Shown here: positions 11,201 to 21,431 of the stretch, in pieces
How the letters are laid out: each line of letters begins with the position of its first letter
How positions within the stretch are numbered: position 1 is the stretch's first letter
Notes under the pieces: model-generated
Told to the model about the DNA's origin: nothing
The model's database searches: none
The model's input: the letters and a program-made list of their open reading frames with translations, nothing else
Translations under genes and position numbers: made by a program
Origin: Aphelidium insulamus
Lineage: Eukaryota; Aphelidiomycota; Aphelidea; Aphelidiaceae
Assembly (NCBI GenBank): GCA_036784855.1
Contig: JAZDSV010000003.1
Span: 323,501 to 387,500, forward strand
Direction of reading: 5' to 3'
Length of the DNA: 64,000 nt

Positions 11201-11340
11201 TGCACGTCCGAGCCGACGTCCGAGTCGTTCGAGTCGGAGGCATCGGACACGTCAGACAACTCGGCGGTGGTGGTGCTGTCGTCATCGCTGCTGTCATTGT
11301 CGGAGCCGCTGCTGTACGTGCCGTGGAAGAACCGCGACAT
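8243..11340 (-). CDS. NIP1: Translation initiation factor eIF3 subunit C
   Basis: Core subunit of eIF3, which scaffolds the 43S pre-initiation complex in the cytoplasm. Six exons (10992-11340, 10697-10938, 10316-10636, 9396-10268, 8391-9216, 8243-8346) give 904 residues. The N-terminus starts MSRFF and is very Ser/Asp-rich (about 10-75), as in the yeast Nip1/human eIF3c leader that contacts eIF1 and eIF5. A second acidic Ser/Glu/Asp tract lies around 200-225. The RGKK...EQIRSLDEV block and the YYKYN-containing helical region follow. The C-terminal PCI domain (about 600-830) is recognisable from SWNLLPESQAVKDML and ESLAEQFDLPLSAVY. The tail is Gly/Asn-rich (YGYGGGNSTR). Intron 9217-9395 is unusually long and carries a snoRNA. 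Intron 10269-10315 begins with the less usual GTTGGT. Confidence 0.96.
9249..9360 (-). ncRNA. Intronic C/D-box snoRNA (likely U15/snR13 type)
   Basis: Lies on the sense strand within the 179-nt eIF3c intron, about 35 nt from its 5' splice site and 32 nt from its 3' end, the usual placement for an intron-processed snoRNA. Box C ATGATGA is at 9354-9348 and box D CTGA at 9257-9254. TATGC before box C pairs with GCATA after box D, forming the terminal stem. Directly upstream of box D is a 12-nt guide whose complement, GTAACTATGACT (plus 9259-9270), matches a highly conserved 25S/28S rRNA segment (from memory GGUAACUAUGACUCUCUUAAGG). The D+5 rule points to the second A of GUAAC. That site is, to my recollection, served by human U15/yeast snR13. 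An internal AGCTGC/GCAGCT pairing may fold the middle. Confidence 0.8.
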
Positions 11341-11636
11341 TTTCGTGGAACGGGCGCCGTGTGCGTAAAGGAAAAGTCAGAGTCGGTGCAATGCAGCGTA
11401 ATTAGGTTTGGGTTAAGGTTGGGTTAATTGCCGTCAAGTTACAACAAGCAGCAGGCATCTCATCGACAAAAGGTTTAAGTGCCAGTAGAAACAGGAAAAC
11501 TAAAACTAAACCTAAAGAAGTAGTAGAAAAACATGAGCCATATCATATCCACCCATATGTATATACATATATAATGAGAACGTCAAGCAAGTAGTCATTA
11601 ATTCCACATTGTGTATTGTAGTGACACCAATGTACA
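11341..11636. promoter_or_regulatory. eIF3c upstream region with GGGTTA-like words
   Basis: Noncoding spacer between eIF3c and NDUFA7. At 11401-11428 it has TTAGGTTTGGGTTAAGG followed by TTGGGTTAATT, a small cluster resembling telo-box (AACCCTAA) sites often found in promoters of translation genes in some eukaryotes. The rest is AT-rich with no coding signal. Confidence 0.3.
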
Positions 11637-12255
11637 TCACTTGTAGTAGGTGAGACTTGGGTAGGGCGACAACGTGTCGGTGGAGAAGGAAAGCGGCCGC
11701 GGAACTCCGGGTGTCGGTGGCCAGTTGCTACAGCATTATTAATACTTATGTATCGATGGTGACAAGAGATTTATACATGCCACACTGTACTTAACAAGCA
11801 TTAATAACACCTCAACTAACCTCGGGGTAACGTTGCTGGCTGCGGCAGTAGAATCGGAAGTGGCGGCCAGTCTGCACAGAACATAGAGGTAAGCGAGAGG
11901 AATATCACACTGTGCACAGAGCACAGTGTATGCCGATTAGGACCTACCGGGCAGTCTGCACATCTTGCGCAGTGTACACGACAGTCTTGGGGTATGCACG
12001 GCGAGTGTCCCGCTTGTAGTAGTGGTTGGCGGCCACCTTGTCGTACGGGGTGGTGGGCGCGGCGTACGTCGGCTTGGTGGCCAGGCGGTACTTGACCGGC
12101 GTGTACACATCGTGCGGGTCCACGTGTCGGGAGTTCTACACAGCAGCAACATATTGAGGATGCATGCACTTGTGGAGCCGCCATCACCAATAGCCACCTA
12201 CGACGACAAAGAGGCTGCGCAACCGCTCCACCGCGCGCATCACAGCCGACGACAT
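11637..12255 (-). CDS. NDUFA7: NADH:ubiquinone oxidoreductase subunit NDUFA7 (B14.5a)
   Basis: Accessory subunit of mitochondrial complex I. Four exons (12202-12255, 11948-12135, 11821-11871, 11637-11727) give 127 residues. Human NDUFA7 is of similar size. The recognisable core is PTTPYDKVAANHYYKRDTRR, corresponding to the mammalian block with NNYYCTRDGRR, followed by a Pro/Val stretch. The N-terminus begins MSSAVMRAVERLRSLF, a short amphipathic Arg-containing helix. The C-terminal exon ends in LTYYK. Intron sizes are 66, 76 and 93 nt. The identification rests on one conserved block, the size and the exon phases, so it is likely rather than certain. Confidence 0.75.
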
Positions 12256-12402
12256 CTCTGTGATTGACGAGTGGTGAAAGACACACTCACTCACCTTCAC
12301 ACTTATAAGTAGACAACACTTATAAGACAATAAGTATGTATACTATGTATATATACACTATGTATATCCATACAAGTCATACAGTGTATGTATTGGCGTA
12401 TA

Positions 12403-12766
12403 TTATGTGTAAAAGAGAATGCGGACGCCCATTACAACGCAGCAGAGTGCCACGTACGGACTCAGTCGCTCGCCCACCCGCGCCGCTTTCCAAAACACGC
12501 CCAGCACGCTGCCGTGTGTTTAGGCGAGATGCACACATGGATGCACATAATACATACCCAGTCTTTTGTGAGAGCAGCGAGGGAATCTGCGCCTTGACGT
12601 AGGTGCACGTGCAGATCAGCAACAGAATCACCAGCAGCAGCGACTCAAAGTTGAACAGGGCCGACTATGAGTGGCGTGAGCTGGATACTGGGCGCAACGA
12701 TATGGTGTACATGTATGTAGAAGGGCAAGATGTGCGCGTCACTGCGCACACAACACCGCGTACCAT
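12403..12766 (-). CDS. Kish/TMEM167 secretory-pathway membrane protein
   Basis: Small Golgi membrane protein of 71 residues (human KISHA 72), implicated in constitutive secretion. Three coding exons: 12764-12766, 12558-12664 and 12403-12508. The first coding exon is only the ATG, followed directly by a GTACGC intron of 99 nt. The protein starts [21 protein letters not shown]. An N-terminal transmembrane helix is followed by the conserved [20 protein letters not shown] block and a second hydrophobic segment ending ILFYT. All family landmarks align in order without gaps. Intron 12665-12763 carries a TGTGCGC/GCGCACA inverted repeat near its 5' end. Confidence 0.92.
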
Positions 12767-13014
12767 GATCTGTGTGGAGGCGCCCGTCTGTTTGATTGTG
12801 TATACACGCTCAATTCACACTTCACTCTTCACTCACATCATGATTAAATATTTAACAAGAAATGCAAGGGAAGTTTATTAGAATTAGGTAGTAAATAGTT
12901 ACTGGACCCGGACTACTTGTCCGACCAGATCCAGCTTAATAAATAACGCGTCTACAAAACCGATACAGATACAGATGAAGGGCGGGAATAGTATAATATA
13001 TATTATCACGAGTG
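12767..13014. other. Noncoding spacer upstream of Kish
   Basis: 248 bases between the Kish start and the 3' end of the cyclophilin gene, both on the minus strand. AT-rich, with no convincing coding frame. The Kish promoter should lie here. Confidence 0.3.
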
Positions 13015-13802
13015 CTACTTGATACATTTGGCGCTTATTATGCGCACATCCTCTTTGGGCCTGAGCAATGGTTAAGGCGCACCTGGACAGCATACATCGC
13101 ACACAAATAATATATATATATACTAACCTGTCGTTGCCATCCACCGACACCAAGCCGAGGCGATTGACCACTTTTATCCCAGCACTGACACGGCCGAATA
13201 TAGTGTGCTTTCCTATCAAAATATATCAAATGCAGTAAACACGACGCCTATTGCATGATACCGTCTAGCCACGGACACGGCGCCAGTGTGATAAAGAATT
13301 GCGACCCGTTGGTATTTGGGCCGGCATTGGCCATGGATAGAATTCCTGTTTGCATGGTTAGCCTTATTGCGATACTTTATGCAGACCTCCTACCAGCACC
13401 AGTGTGCTTGAGAGCGGGTGTTATCTCATCCTCAAATTTGTCGCCGTAAATACTTGCGCCTCCTCTCCCGGTGCCTGTTGGATCCCCGCCTAGAGCAGAA
13501 GTGAAATCAGCGATATATCTTTGCTACAACACACAATATGCCCACTATATATATATATATATATTCATACCCTGCACCATAAAGTCGGCGATTACACGGT
13601 GGAAGCGCGTGTTATTGTAATAGCCGCGCCGGGCAAGCTCGTAAAAGTTTTTACACGTGCGCGGCGCCTCATTCCAGTACAGCTCGCACGTGATAGGTCC
13701 CTGCCATAATGGTGAGGAGTCCGTCAGACAGCAGTGCGCCAAGAGAGCCTGGTCACTCACAATGGACGTTTCCAATTCGACGCCACCGCCGCCGCCGCTC
13801 AT
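13015..13802 (-). CDS. Peptidyl-prolyl isomerase, PPIL1-type cyclophilin
   Basis: Proline isomerase of the spliceosome-associated PPIL1 group (nucleus). Six exons (13761-13802, 13571-13700, 13394-13489, 13262-13345, 13128-13212, 13015-13060) give 160 residues, close to human PPIL1. Seen in order: [38 protein letters not shown] (catalytic Arg), [40 protein letters not shown] and the terminal [11 protein letters not shown]. The N-terminus has a short Gly run. The start ATG lies only 56 bp from the start of the divergent SKA3-like gene, and the shared spacer begins with a hexanucleotide repeat. Intron 13490-13570 contains a (TA)n tract. Confidence 0.96.
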
Positions 13803-13830
13803 TGTGATTGTGATTGTGATTGTGATTGTG
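13801..13830. repeat. ATTGTG x5 hexanucleotide repeat in divergent promoter
   Basis: Five tandem ATTGTG copies starting inside the cyclophilin initiator codon (complement) and running into the 56-bp spacer before the SKA3-like start. On the other strand this reads CACAAT repeats directly before the cyclophilin ATG, so it is probably part of its 5' leader. Confidence 0.85.
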
Positions 13831-13858
13831 AATGCGCAATCCCTGATAACAATATTTG

Positions 13859-15371
13859 ATGCTATCGTCCTACCTCTCTCGTCCTGTAATGCCCGCCATG
13901 GACACCGCGCAGATGCCGCCAGTGTCGATTATGGGAGCTCGTGATGCTGCAGAGGATCTGGTGGCATCCACAGAGTCCACAGCGCACCGATTTCTTGCGC
14001 ACCAAATGGATCCCCTCCGCAAGCACTTGGAACAGTCTTCTAATTCACAGGCCGCCCAGGACCCGGTGGTGTCGTGTGCGCAACTGCGGGCAGAGGCCGC
14101 GAAGCTGCTGACCGTCACAGAGTCGCTGGCTAAACTGCGTAAAGGCTGCAGCATATCCAGCTGGACCGACAATGCCCTTGCTCAGTTCTCGGAGGTGCAT
14201 TGAGTATCTATACACACACCTAATTATATATATATATATATATATACATATGTGGCACTGACAGAGATGGCAGATGCAAAACACGCTAGACACTATGCTG
14301 GAGGCATTGTCGGCGACCAACACCGACAATGCTCTACAACACTGCGACACTGTCGGTGATGATGAGAAAGACAGCGTGGACACGCCAGCGCCCACGCCGT
14401 ACCAGACTCCGCTGCCTGCACGCGTGCCCACCACTCCGACCAGTTTGGCACGTCTGGCCGCACAGCAAGACATTCCCACACCCACACTGGAGTCGATGGG
14501 ACTGTCCACGGCGGCGATGACACGTCTGTTTGGAGCGCGGGATGCAACAACGGGCAAGAAAAAGACGATGGAAGACATGTCACCTGCATCTGCGGCATCG
14601 CCCACCAGACGCAACGCACGTCCTAGTTGGGCATCCGTTGACAGCAGCAGCAGTAGTTTGCAGACGCGGTCGCCCCTCCTAAACTCTACAAAGTCTGTAC
14701 AATCTGCCACGATGCTATTTAAAGGTGCCTCACGTCCATCTTCTGCAGACTGTTTTCATCGGCAGCCAATGTGCGTCACAGCTTCTCGTCGAATGTGGAG
14801 TCGCCGCAGTTGCAGTCGGGCATGTTCACATCATCCAATGTCAAATCAGAGTCGCCTGGCGCAATGGACGCAACCTTTGACGGCAAAAAAGCACAGCATC
14901 GACTTAAACACACACACTCTTCACCCCTGGCTGCACCAGCACTTCGCAGCTCCTCTACTCTGCGCCTACTTGATGAGGTGTGTACAATTTAGATGTTGGT
15001 GTGTCTACATATATGCCAGTATAATATAATAATAGGTGGATGCCGGTGAGTATGAAACTGTGCTGAGTGGAGAGGAGCGCGACCAACTTCCACTGCAAGA
15101 GCTGAATGTGGTTATTGGAGCGCTGAATGAGTATTTGGCAGATCGTCACATAACCGCCATGGACCGTGCCGGCTCACTGATCGCGGCAGACAGCAAGCAC
15201 TCTGTGGCACAACAACCAGAGCACAAATATATTGCGGCCCAGACAGTGGGCGAGATCATTGGGTGCAGCGTGACTGATGAGCTGTTGGCCGTGCTGCTCG
15301 ACGCGTTGATGAAGTTGCGGCGCTTTCATCCTGCTACTGCTGGTAGTGGGCTTTACGAGATCTGCGCTTAA
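13859..15371 (+). CDS. SKA3-like kinetochore/spindle protein
   Basis: Probable SKA3 homologue, a subunit of the outer-kinetochore SKA complex that couples chromosomes to microtubules. Four exons (13859-14194, 14274-14724, 14766-14977, 15036-15371) give 444 residues (human SKA3 about 412). The N-terminal ~150 residues are helical and coiled-coil prone, with long Gln/Leu/Ala stretches. The middle is a Ser/Thr/Pro-rich linker containing TPTLESMGLS, resembling the TPxLEDFGLS-type motif I associate with SKA3. The C-terminal block (EYETVLSGEERDQLPLQELN) resembles the conserved SKA3 tail. The start could be Met at 13859, 13889 or 13898. Intron 14195-14273 contains a (TA)n run. The identification is from short motifs and architecture, so moderate. 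Confidence 0.5.
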
Positions 15372-15600
15372 ATACAACATCTGTCGTCACAGCTGTACAA
15401 AAGATACGTCTGTCATACAATGAGACAACTGGGCAATTGCAACCGATATTATTAGTGTGTGTCTGTGTGTGTGTGAGTGACCGCTGTGTATATCTTGATA
15501 TGTGGTGTGTGATAATTTCTGTGTGTGTGTGTCTGTAATATTGCTCTAGTGACCGCGCCAACAGCCGCCTTTGTGAGTGTGGTGGATGACAGAGATATTA
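15372..15600. other. Convergent 3' spacer with GT microsatellite
   Basis: 229 bases between the convergent SKA3-like and PABP genes. GT/TG-rich runs (GTGTGTCTGTGTGTGTG and similar) occur at about 15455-15475 and 15520-15535. No gene is seen. Confidence 0.4.
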
Positions 15601-17725
15601 TTAGTTGCCGGCACCGCTCTCCTGCAGGTACTGCTCCAGCACGGCGACCGCCTCCTCCAACTTGAACTCGAGTGCATCCGGCGACTCCAACAGATGCAAC
15701 AGCTCCGACACCTCCATCTCCAACAGCATACCAGTGATCTTGCCGGCGTGCTTGTCGTGCTTGCCGGCAATCAGGCGGTGTGCCTGCACCATCGGGTACA
15801 GACGCTCGCCAATCATCTGGCGTTGCTGCTGCGGCTCCACCTTGGCCAGAGTGGTGGCCAGCATCTGGTTGGCGGTGTTTTGCTGCTGCTGCTGCTTTGA
15901 GATTGCCGGTGCGGCCGTGGCAGTGCTGGCCGCGGCACCTCCGGCCGGCACACCACCCGCTGCGCCAATGGAGTTGGGACCGGTGGCCGGGCCGTTAGCG
16001 TTGCGCACATTCACATTGTACTTGTAGGCGGCGCCGGGACGGGCGGTCGGCGGACGCACACCGCCAGCCATCTGCGGCATCATGCCCGGCTGCGGTGCGC
16101 CGTACATTCCGGGACGGCCACCCGGCACACCTCCAGGCATCATACCGCCAGCGCCCGGCATCGGACGCGGTCCAGCCTGACGCGGCATCTGCGGTCGTGG
16201 CATACGGCCCCCGTTCGGCATGCCACCCGCTGCAAACTGCTGCGGTGGAATGTACGGCATGTTGCCCGGGCGCATGCCCTGCATCTGGCCGGGGTACATG
16301 AACCCGCCCTGGGGCACCGGCATGCCCGGCTGTCCGGCCGGCGGGTACATCATCGGCGCACCGTACATCGGGATCATGCCGGCGGCGGCTTGCTGGCGCA
16401 TCTGGTTACGCGCGTTGTACTGCGCCTCCAGCATGGAGCGCCGGGCCTCGCGACGCTGCGCCAGGGCAACGTACACCGGCTTGGTGCCCACGATCTTGTT
16501 GTTCATCTCTGTGACGGCCTTGGTGGCCTCCTCAGGTGCCGAGAAGCACACAAACGCAAAGCCCTTGGACTCGCCCTTCTCGTCGCGCATGACACGCGCG
16601 CTGGTGATGGTGCCGTAGACGCCAAACTCCTGGCGCAGACGCTCGTCGTCGATGGTCTCGTCCAGGTTCTTCACGTACAGGTTGACGCCCTGGTACTTGT
16701 TCAGACGCTCCAGACGCATCGACTCAAACTTCTTGCGCAGCTCGTCCTCGCGTTCGCTCTTCTTTTGCGCGCGGCCCACGTAGATGGCCTTGCCGTCGAT
16801 CTCCTTGCCGTTCATCTCTTCCACGCACTTCTCCGCGGCCACGTGGTCAACAAAGTTGATGAAGCCGAATCCCTTTGACACGCCCTGGTCGTCCTTGCTC
16901 AGCACGGCCGAGGTGATGTCGCCGTACGACTTGAAGGTCTTCAGGAAGGCGTCGTCGTCGGCCACGGACTCTGGCAAGTTCTTCACAAAGACGTTGGTGA
17001 AGTTCTTCTTAATCTCCTCCTCCTTGGACTCGCGTTCACGGCGCGGCACATGCATGCCCACGTACACCATCTTGTCGGCCAGCATGAGGCCGTTGGTGGC
17101 CTTGATGGCCTCCTCGGCAGACTCGACCGACTCAAAGTGCACAAAGCCGTAGCCCTTGGATCCGTTCTCGTCCGTGGCCACCTTGCAGGACAGAATGTTG
17201 CCAAACGAGCTGAAGGTGTCGCACAGAGTCTTGGAGTCGATGGTCTTGTCCAAGTTCTTGATGAACACATTGCCCTGGCCCTTCTTGCGCATGGACGGGT
17301 CGCGCTGGCTCCACATAATGCGGCACGGGTGGCCCTTGATGGGGTAAAAGTTGAGCGATTCCAGCGCGGTGTCGCCATCGGCCGGGTTGTGGTAGTTGAC
17401 GTAGGCGTAGCCCAGCGAGCGGCGGGTCACGGCATCGCGGCACACGCGGATCGACGCCACGGGTCCAATTTGGTTAAAGATCTCAAAGAGCATTGCCTGT
17501 GCAGTGCAAAATGCCGTGTTAGCTACTAAATTCACTCCCTACATATGCACACGTGCTCACCTCGGTCACGTCGGGCGCGAGCTCACCCACGTACAGGCTG
17601 GATGCGGGCGCAGTGGCAGACGGAGCACCAACAACAGAGTTGCCAGCAGACACGGTGGACGTGGCCGTAGAGTCATTAGCGGCGGGAACAGGGGCGGCAG
17701 CAGCGGTGGTGGACGGAGTGGCCAT
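15601..17725 (-). CDS. PAB1: Cytoplasmic poly(A)-binding protein
   Basis: Binds mRNA poly(A) tails and links them to eIF4G, the release factor and deadenylases. Two exons (17561-17725, 15601-17496) give 686 residues. Four RRMs span roughly 45-430. Visible RNP motifs: SLYVGEL, LGYAYVNY, GNVFIKNL, GYGFVHF, NVFVKNL, GFGFINF, NLYVKNL and GFAFVCF. A Met/Pro/Gly-rich linker with many PGM repeats follows, then the C-terminal MLLE domain (IGERLYPMVQ, GKITGMLLEM) that binds PAM2 peptides. The N-terminus is Ala/Thr/Ser-rich. The single intron (64 nt) lies in RRM1. Codon choice in the long exon is strongly GC-ended, as expected for a highly expressed gene. Confidence 0.98.
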
Positions 17726-18106
17726 TGTACTGTCGTGTAGTTAGAGGGTTTTTTGGGGTTTTTTTAATCTGCACACGGAATGGGTGAGTGGGGGATGAGG
17801 CAGCGGTCATGCGAGCGCCTGCAGGACCAGCAGGCACGCACGGCACGTACTTTTTTTGGCTTTTTGTCGGTTGCAATTTTTATTGACGGACTTGGCGGCG
17901 CGGTGAAGAGAAAACGCCGCGCGACCGAAGCAAATGAAAATCAACGCTTCGGTCGGTCGGCGCTCTTTTTCAGCCAATCAGAGCGCTTGCAACGATTACC
18001 CCGCATTAATCATGTAAAAGTGTGCAGACTGATAGAGTTTGACGCACTGATACAGGATTTTCAGCTATCACACTATCGGTAATCATTCATTCACATAATC
18101 TATTGT
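17726..18106. promoter_or_regulatory. PABP upstream region
   Basis: 381 noncoding bases between the PABP start and the 3' end of the WD40 gene (both minus strand). Near the PABP start on the plus strand is GGGTTTTTTGGGGTTTTTTT, which is A/C-rich on the coding strand and so probably the 5' leader; A-rich leaders are typical of PABP autoregulation. No other gene is visible. Confidence 0.4.
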
Positions 18107-20574
18107 CTATGAGATTAAAGTATAGCTGCGCATGCGGTTGTCTGAGTGTATAAACAAAACCCGTCTCTGCTGTAAAGTGCCATCTCGGTACCTGCACCAT
18201 ATTAAAACATATTACCCAAATGTAACTACAGTCACTCACCATACGCAGCGTGTAGCAACCAAGCCAGACGGCAGATCGGTATTAACACGACTACCAGACA
18301 CGTCAACGCACTTTACAGATTGTCCAGTCTGCATGTTCCATAAAAATGCACCAACACTGTTGCACGGGGCAAGCGGTTTCTCAACTTGTTGCACCGCGAT
18401 CTGGAATGACCGGCGTTTACCAGAGAATCCTCCGGTGGGACCTCGCGGAACTGCTGGCGGTGATGGAGTCGGCGTGTTCTGCTTGTACTGCTCGTGAGTT
18501 GCTGTCAGCTGCTCGGAACCGGCCGACAAGTACTTGCCGCACGGGCTAAACGATGCATCTGGTCGCTTCTGCACTCGACATTATTGTATTTTAAGGTATT
18601 TACAAATGATCACACACATACATCCATACTAAAGTATTGCGCAGTGAATTGTTTGACTACCAACAGTTGGGTCAAGTCCACGATCAGTAGTCGATTATCC
18701 TTCTCACACGCCATCAAGACCCAGTTGACCCCGAACGGGCACGGAAGCATTCGATATACGCGTGGGTAGTATCTGCACATTGTTCAATCCATCGTTAACG
18801 CTACGTATGAATCGTACTTTAAACCGGCAACACTCGCAGTTTGCAACAATTGTAGTGAGCCCTCGGCGCGCACTCTGTACGAGCGGACAGTGCCGCCTTC
18901 TTGCACTACAACTAGTTCTACGGTCTGGCTATCGAAATTTTGTCGTATACAGAAGGCGGTAAATGGCTGCGAGTGGGAGCTGTGCAGTTTCTCCACCGGC
19001 AATGGGTGCGTGCCGTACTCCAGCACATTAAACACTTTGATGCTGTGATCTAGTCCAAGGGACACACCCAACAGCGGCGGTTCTTTGGCATGCGGGCTAG
19101 GGAACGAAATTTGAATCGGCGGCAATATGTCCAGCTGAATAATAGCATTGCGATGAAATTCCCAGCGATGCAGCACATCCAACTTGTGCCAATCCAGTAG
19201 AACAATGTCCTTGTACTCGGCGTAGATGAAAACTGACGCGCAATCTCCCGATGGCAGCGGCTGTGAAGCCGGACCGAAGAACATGGCCTGGATGCCAGCT
19301 TTCTTCGTAGCATGGTGACCGCATGCTTGCATAGTCGACAGGCGATAGAAGCTGATAGTCTTTTTGTCTTTTAACGATACAGCCGCTATAGTACTGCGAT
19401 TTTGCTTTTAATGTCTGGAAACAGTAATGTATGTTATGTATCAACACTTACTCTCGGAGCGTGTCGTCGTATACAAGTGTGACCACTTCAACCGTGCCTC
19501 CAACAGAGTTTGACGTCTGCAGATAGTCAAGCTGAAGTCTACCGCTGGGCACAGTCGCCGTCATTGCCTCCCGCTCCTTGCTAGCGTTCTCTTCAAATAG
19601 CTCAATTTGTCTGGCAAGCTTCTGTTCACGTTCGCTCACAGTTGGAACGACCGGTTCTTTCTGCTTCTCCGGCACGGGCGGTAGAGTTGGCGGTACTTGT
19701 CGTGCCGGCGGCGAGACTGGCGCAGTCACACTTGCCGTCGATGCAATTGCCGGTTGAGTTATTGGCGGCTGGACGATGATCTCGGGAGTGTCCACAGAAT
19801 GCGGCGGTGAGACTTTCGGCGCCGCTTGTTGCACGGTAGGCAAAGCCGGCTTGCTATGCGCTTGTTGCTGCGGCTGGTGCAGCGGATCCAAATCGATTGT
19901 GCAATTTCCAGTGAGCAGCAGTCGGATGCGATGACCAACTGCCGCTGCATGGAGAACATTGGTCGGCTGCATAAATGTCGGCAGAGTCACCCGACGATCA
20001 AAGTAGTAGTCGGCGAGGAAGCGCGCATAGATCGGCGCCGGCGAGTCGGTGTCGCGCATGTAGCATCCCTGGTCCCAGGTGCCGAATCGACATTGCAGCG
20101 CCGTGCTGGCCTGCTGCCGGAGACACTCGATTTCGGCATCCCAGTTCCAATTAGATGACATATCGTCGCCAACAGCAGCCGGCTGGAACTCTGGAATGCC
20201 GTCGGCGATGCCGGATTCCCCGCCATCGACCAGCATGCTGCACATGCAATGGTAATCTATGTGAGGTCAGTGCAAATTACACATACATACACGCACATAC
20301 CGTGCAGTAGGGCGTCCACCGAGCCAAAGAGCCGATCCCCGGCACAGCTGAGAGAGTCTGCACCGGCACGGAACCGCTGCACGTAGCTGTACAGACGTGA
20401 CACGAGAGTCACACGTGCCTGTTCCCGCCGCCCCGACTGCACTTGATGCACGTAGTGAAAGCGGTCCATCATGAATTCGGCTTGCTGCACGCCTTGCTGG
20501 AACAGTAGCGTCGATGTGTGCTGCGTACATTGCTGCTCCACGCGGTCTGCCGTGGAACTAACGGCGACGTGCAT
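18107..20574 (-). CDS. WD40-repeat protein, unassigned
   Basis: Six exons (20301-20574, 19452-20256, 18818-19393, 18661-18772, 18240-18568, 18107-18191) give 726 residues. The N-terminal ~100 residues are helical. Residues 110-320 contain a Cys-bearing stretch followed by a Pro/Gln-rich linker and a short coiled coil (SEREQKLARQIELFEENAS). The C-terminal half has beta-propeller signatures: FIYAEYKDIVLLDW, SLGLDHSIKVFNV, FSPCGKYLSAGSE, GAFLWNMQTGQSV and LFIHSDNRMRSYT. I do not recognise the family; WD proteins with N-terminal helical regions have many roles. The start codon overlaps the stop codon of the upstream coiled-coil gene (TAATG), so the two may share a transcript. Confidence 0.8.
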
Positions 20575-21431
20575 TAGTCGCTGTGGATGGGCAATGACAC
20601 TAACCGCAAGTGGTGGCGCGCCTGCACAAAGTTGCGCGTCTTCAACAGCGCACCGAGTTCATCTTGCAGCTGTCGGTGCAGATCTGTGCCGGGCAGCAGA
20701 GACAAATTGGACTCGAGCAGCTGGACCAGACTGCCGACGGACTGGTGGCGGCGTGCACTGTCACTCTGCTGCAAGCGCGCCTCCTCCACAAGCTTGGACA
20801 AGAGCGCCAACTTGAGATAGTAGTCTGTCAGGTGTTTTGGCAGCCGTGTCATCAACTGCGCGTCGTCGTCGTCGCTGGCCGCCGAGTGAAGCAGCGCCAA
20901 CTGGTCGAAGCCGGTATCGCATTCGGCCTTCAGGCGCAAGATCTCCTCTTCCAGTTGCGCACAGCGGCGATGACTCTCGTTCAGTTGCCGCTTGCAGGCA
21001 CCGAGGGCCGCGCGTTGCTCGTCTGCCTGTTGCTGCAGTTGCCGGCACAGTTCTGCCTCCTGAGATGCGGCGTGCTGTGCGGCCTGTACAGACTCGTAGT
21101 AGGCACTGTCTCGCCCGTGAAAGGATGGCAGTCCACCTCCATCGACGTGCGAGTGGCGCCGTATTTCGCTGGTTACCGTGTCCTTGTTGGCCGGGGTGGA
21201 CCACCTTCTACTACTACTGCTGCTGCTGCTCACCGGAGATGCCACTGCAGCAAGTGGCTGCAGCGTTGGAAAGGATTGTTGCTGTTGTAGTTGCAGCTGG
21301 CGGCGATGCATGTCGGCATAGCTGCCCGCCCACCTGGCAGGCGCCGCATCTCCACACACAGCATCGGGTGTTGGTTGTCGGCTGGAGCGGCCACCGACCG
21401 GAGAAGCTATGGGCGGCAGTCGAACTGACAT
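20574..21431 (-). CDS. Coiled-coil protein, unassigned
   Basis: A single-exon frame from the ATG at 21431 gives 285 residues. The N-terminal third is Ser/Pro/Gln-rich and disordered, with a poly-Ser run. Residues about 105-165 form a strong coiled coil (EAELCRQLQQQADEQRAALG and following heptads). The C-terminal part is helical, with KHLTDYYLKLALLSKLVEEA. The frame is open further upstream, but Met21431 is the first methionine that gives a normal N-terminus, and an upstream exon is possible. Its stop TAA overlaps the ATG of the WD40 gene by one base on the same strand, which suggests a functional or transcriptional link. No family recognised. Confidence 0.6.
   Translation of the reverse strand: MSVRLPPIASPVGGRSSRQPTPDAVCGDAAPARWAGSYADMHRRQLQLQQQQSFPTLQPLAAVASPVSSSSSSSRRWSTPANKDTVTSEIRRHSHVDGGGLPSFHGRDSAYYESVQAAQHAASQEAELCRQLQQQADEQRAALGACKRQLNESHRRCAQLEEEILRLKAECDTGFDQLALLHSAASDDDDAQLMTRLPKHLTDYYLKLALLSKLVEEARLQQSDSARRHQSVGSLVQLLESNLSLLPGTDLHRQLQDELGALLKTRNFVQARHHLRLVSLPIHSD

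Noticed and set aside
14045..14710. Long minus-strand open frame opposite the SKA3-like gene
   Set aside because: Composition is a shadow of the plus-strand coding sequence and it crosses that gene's intron without its own splice logic.
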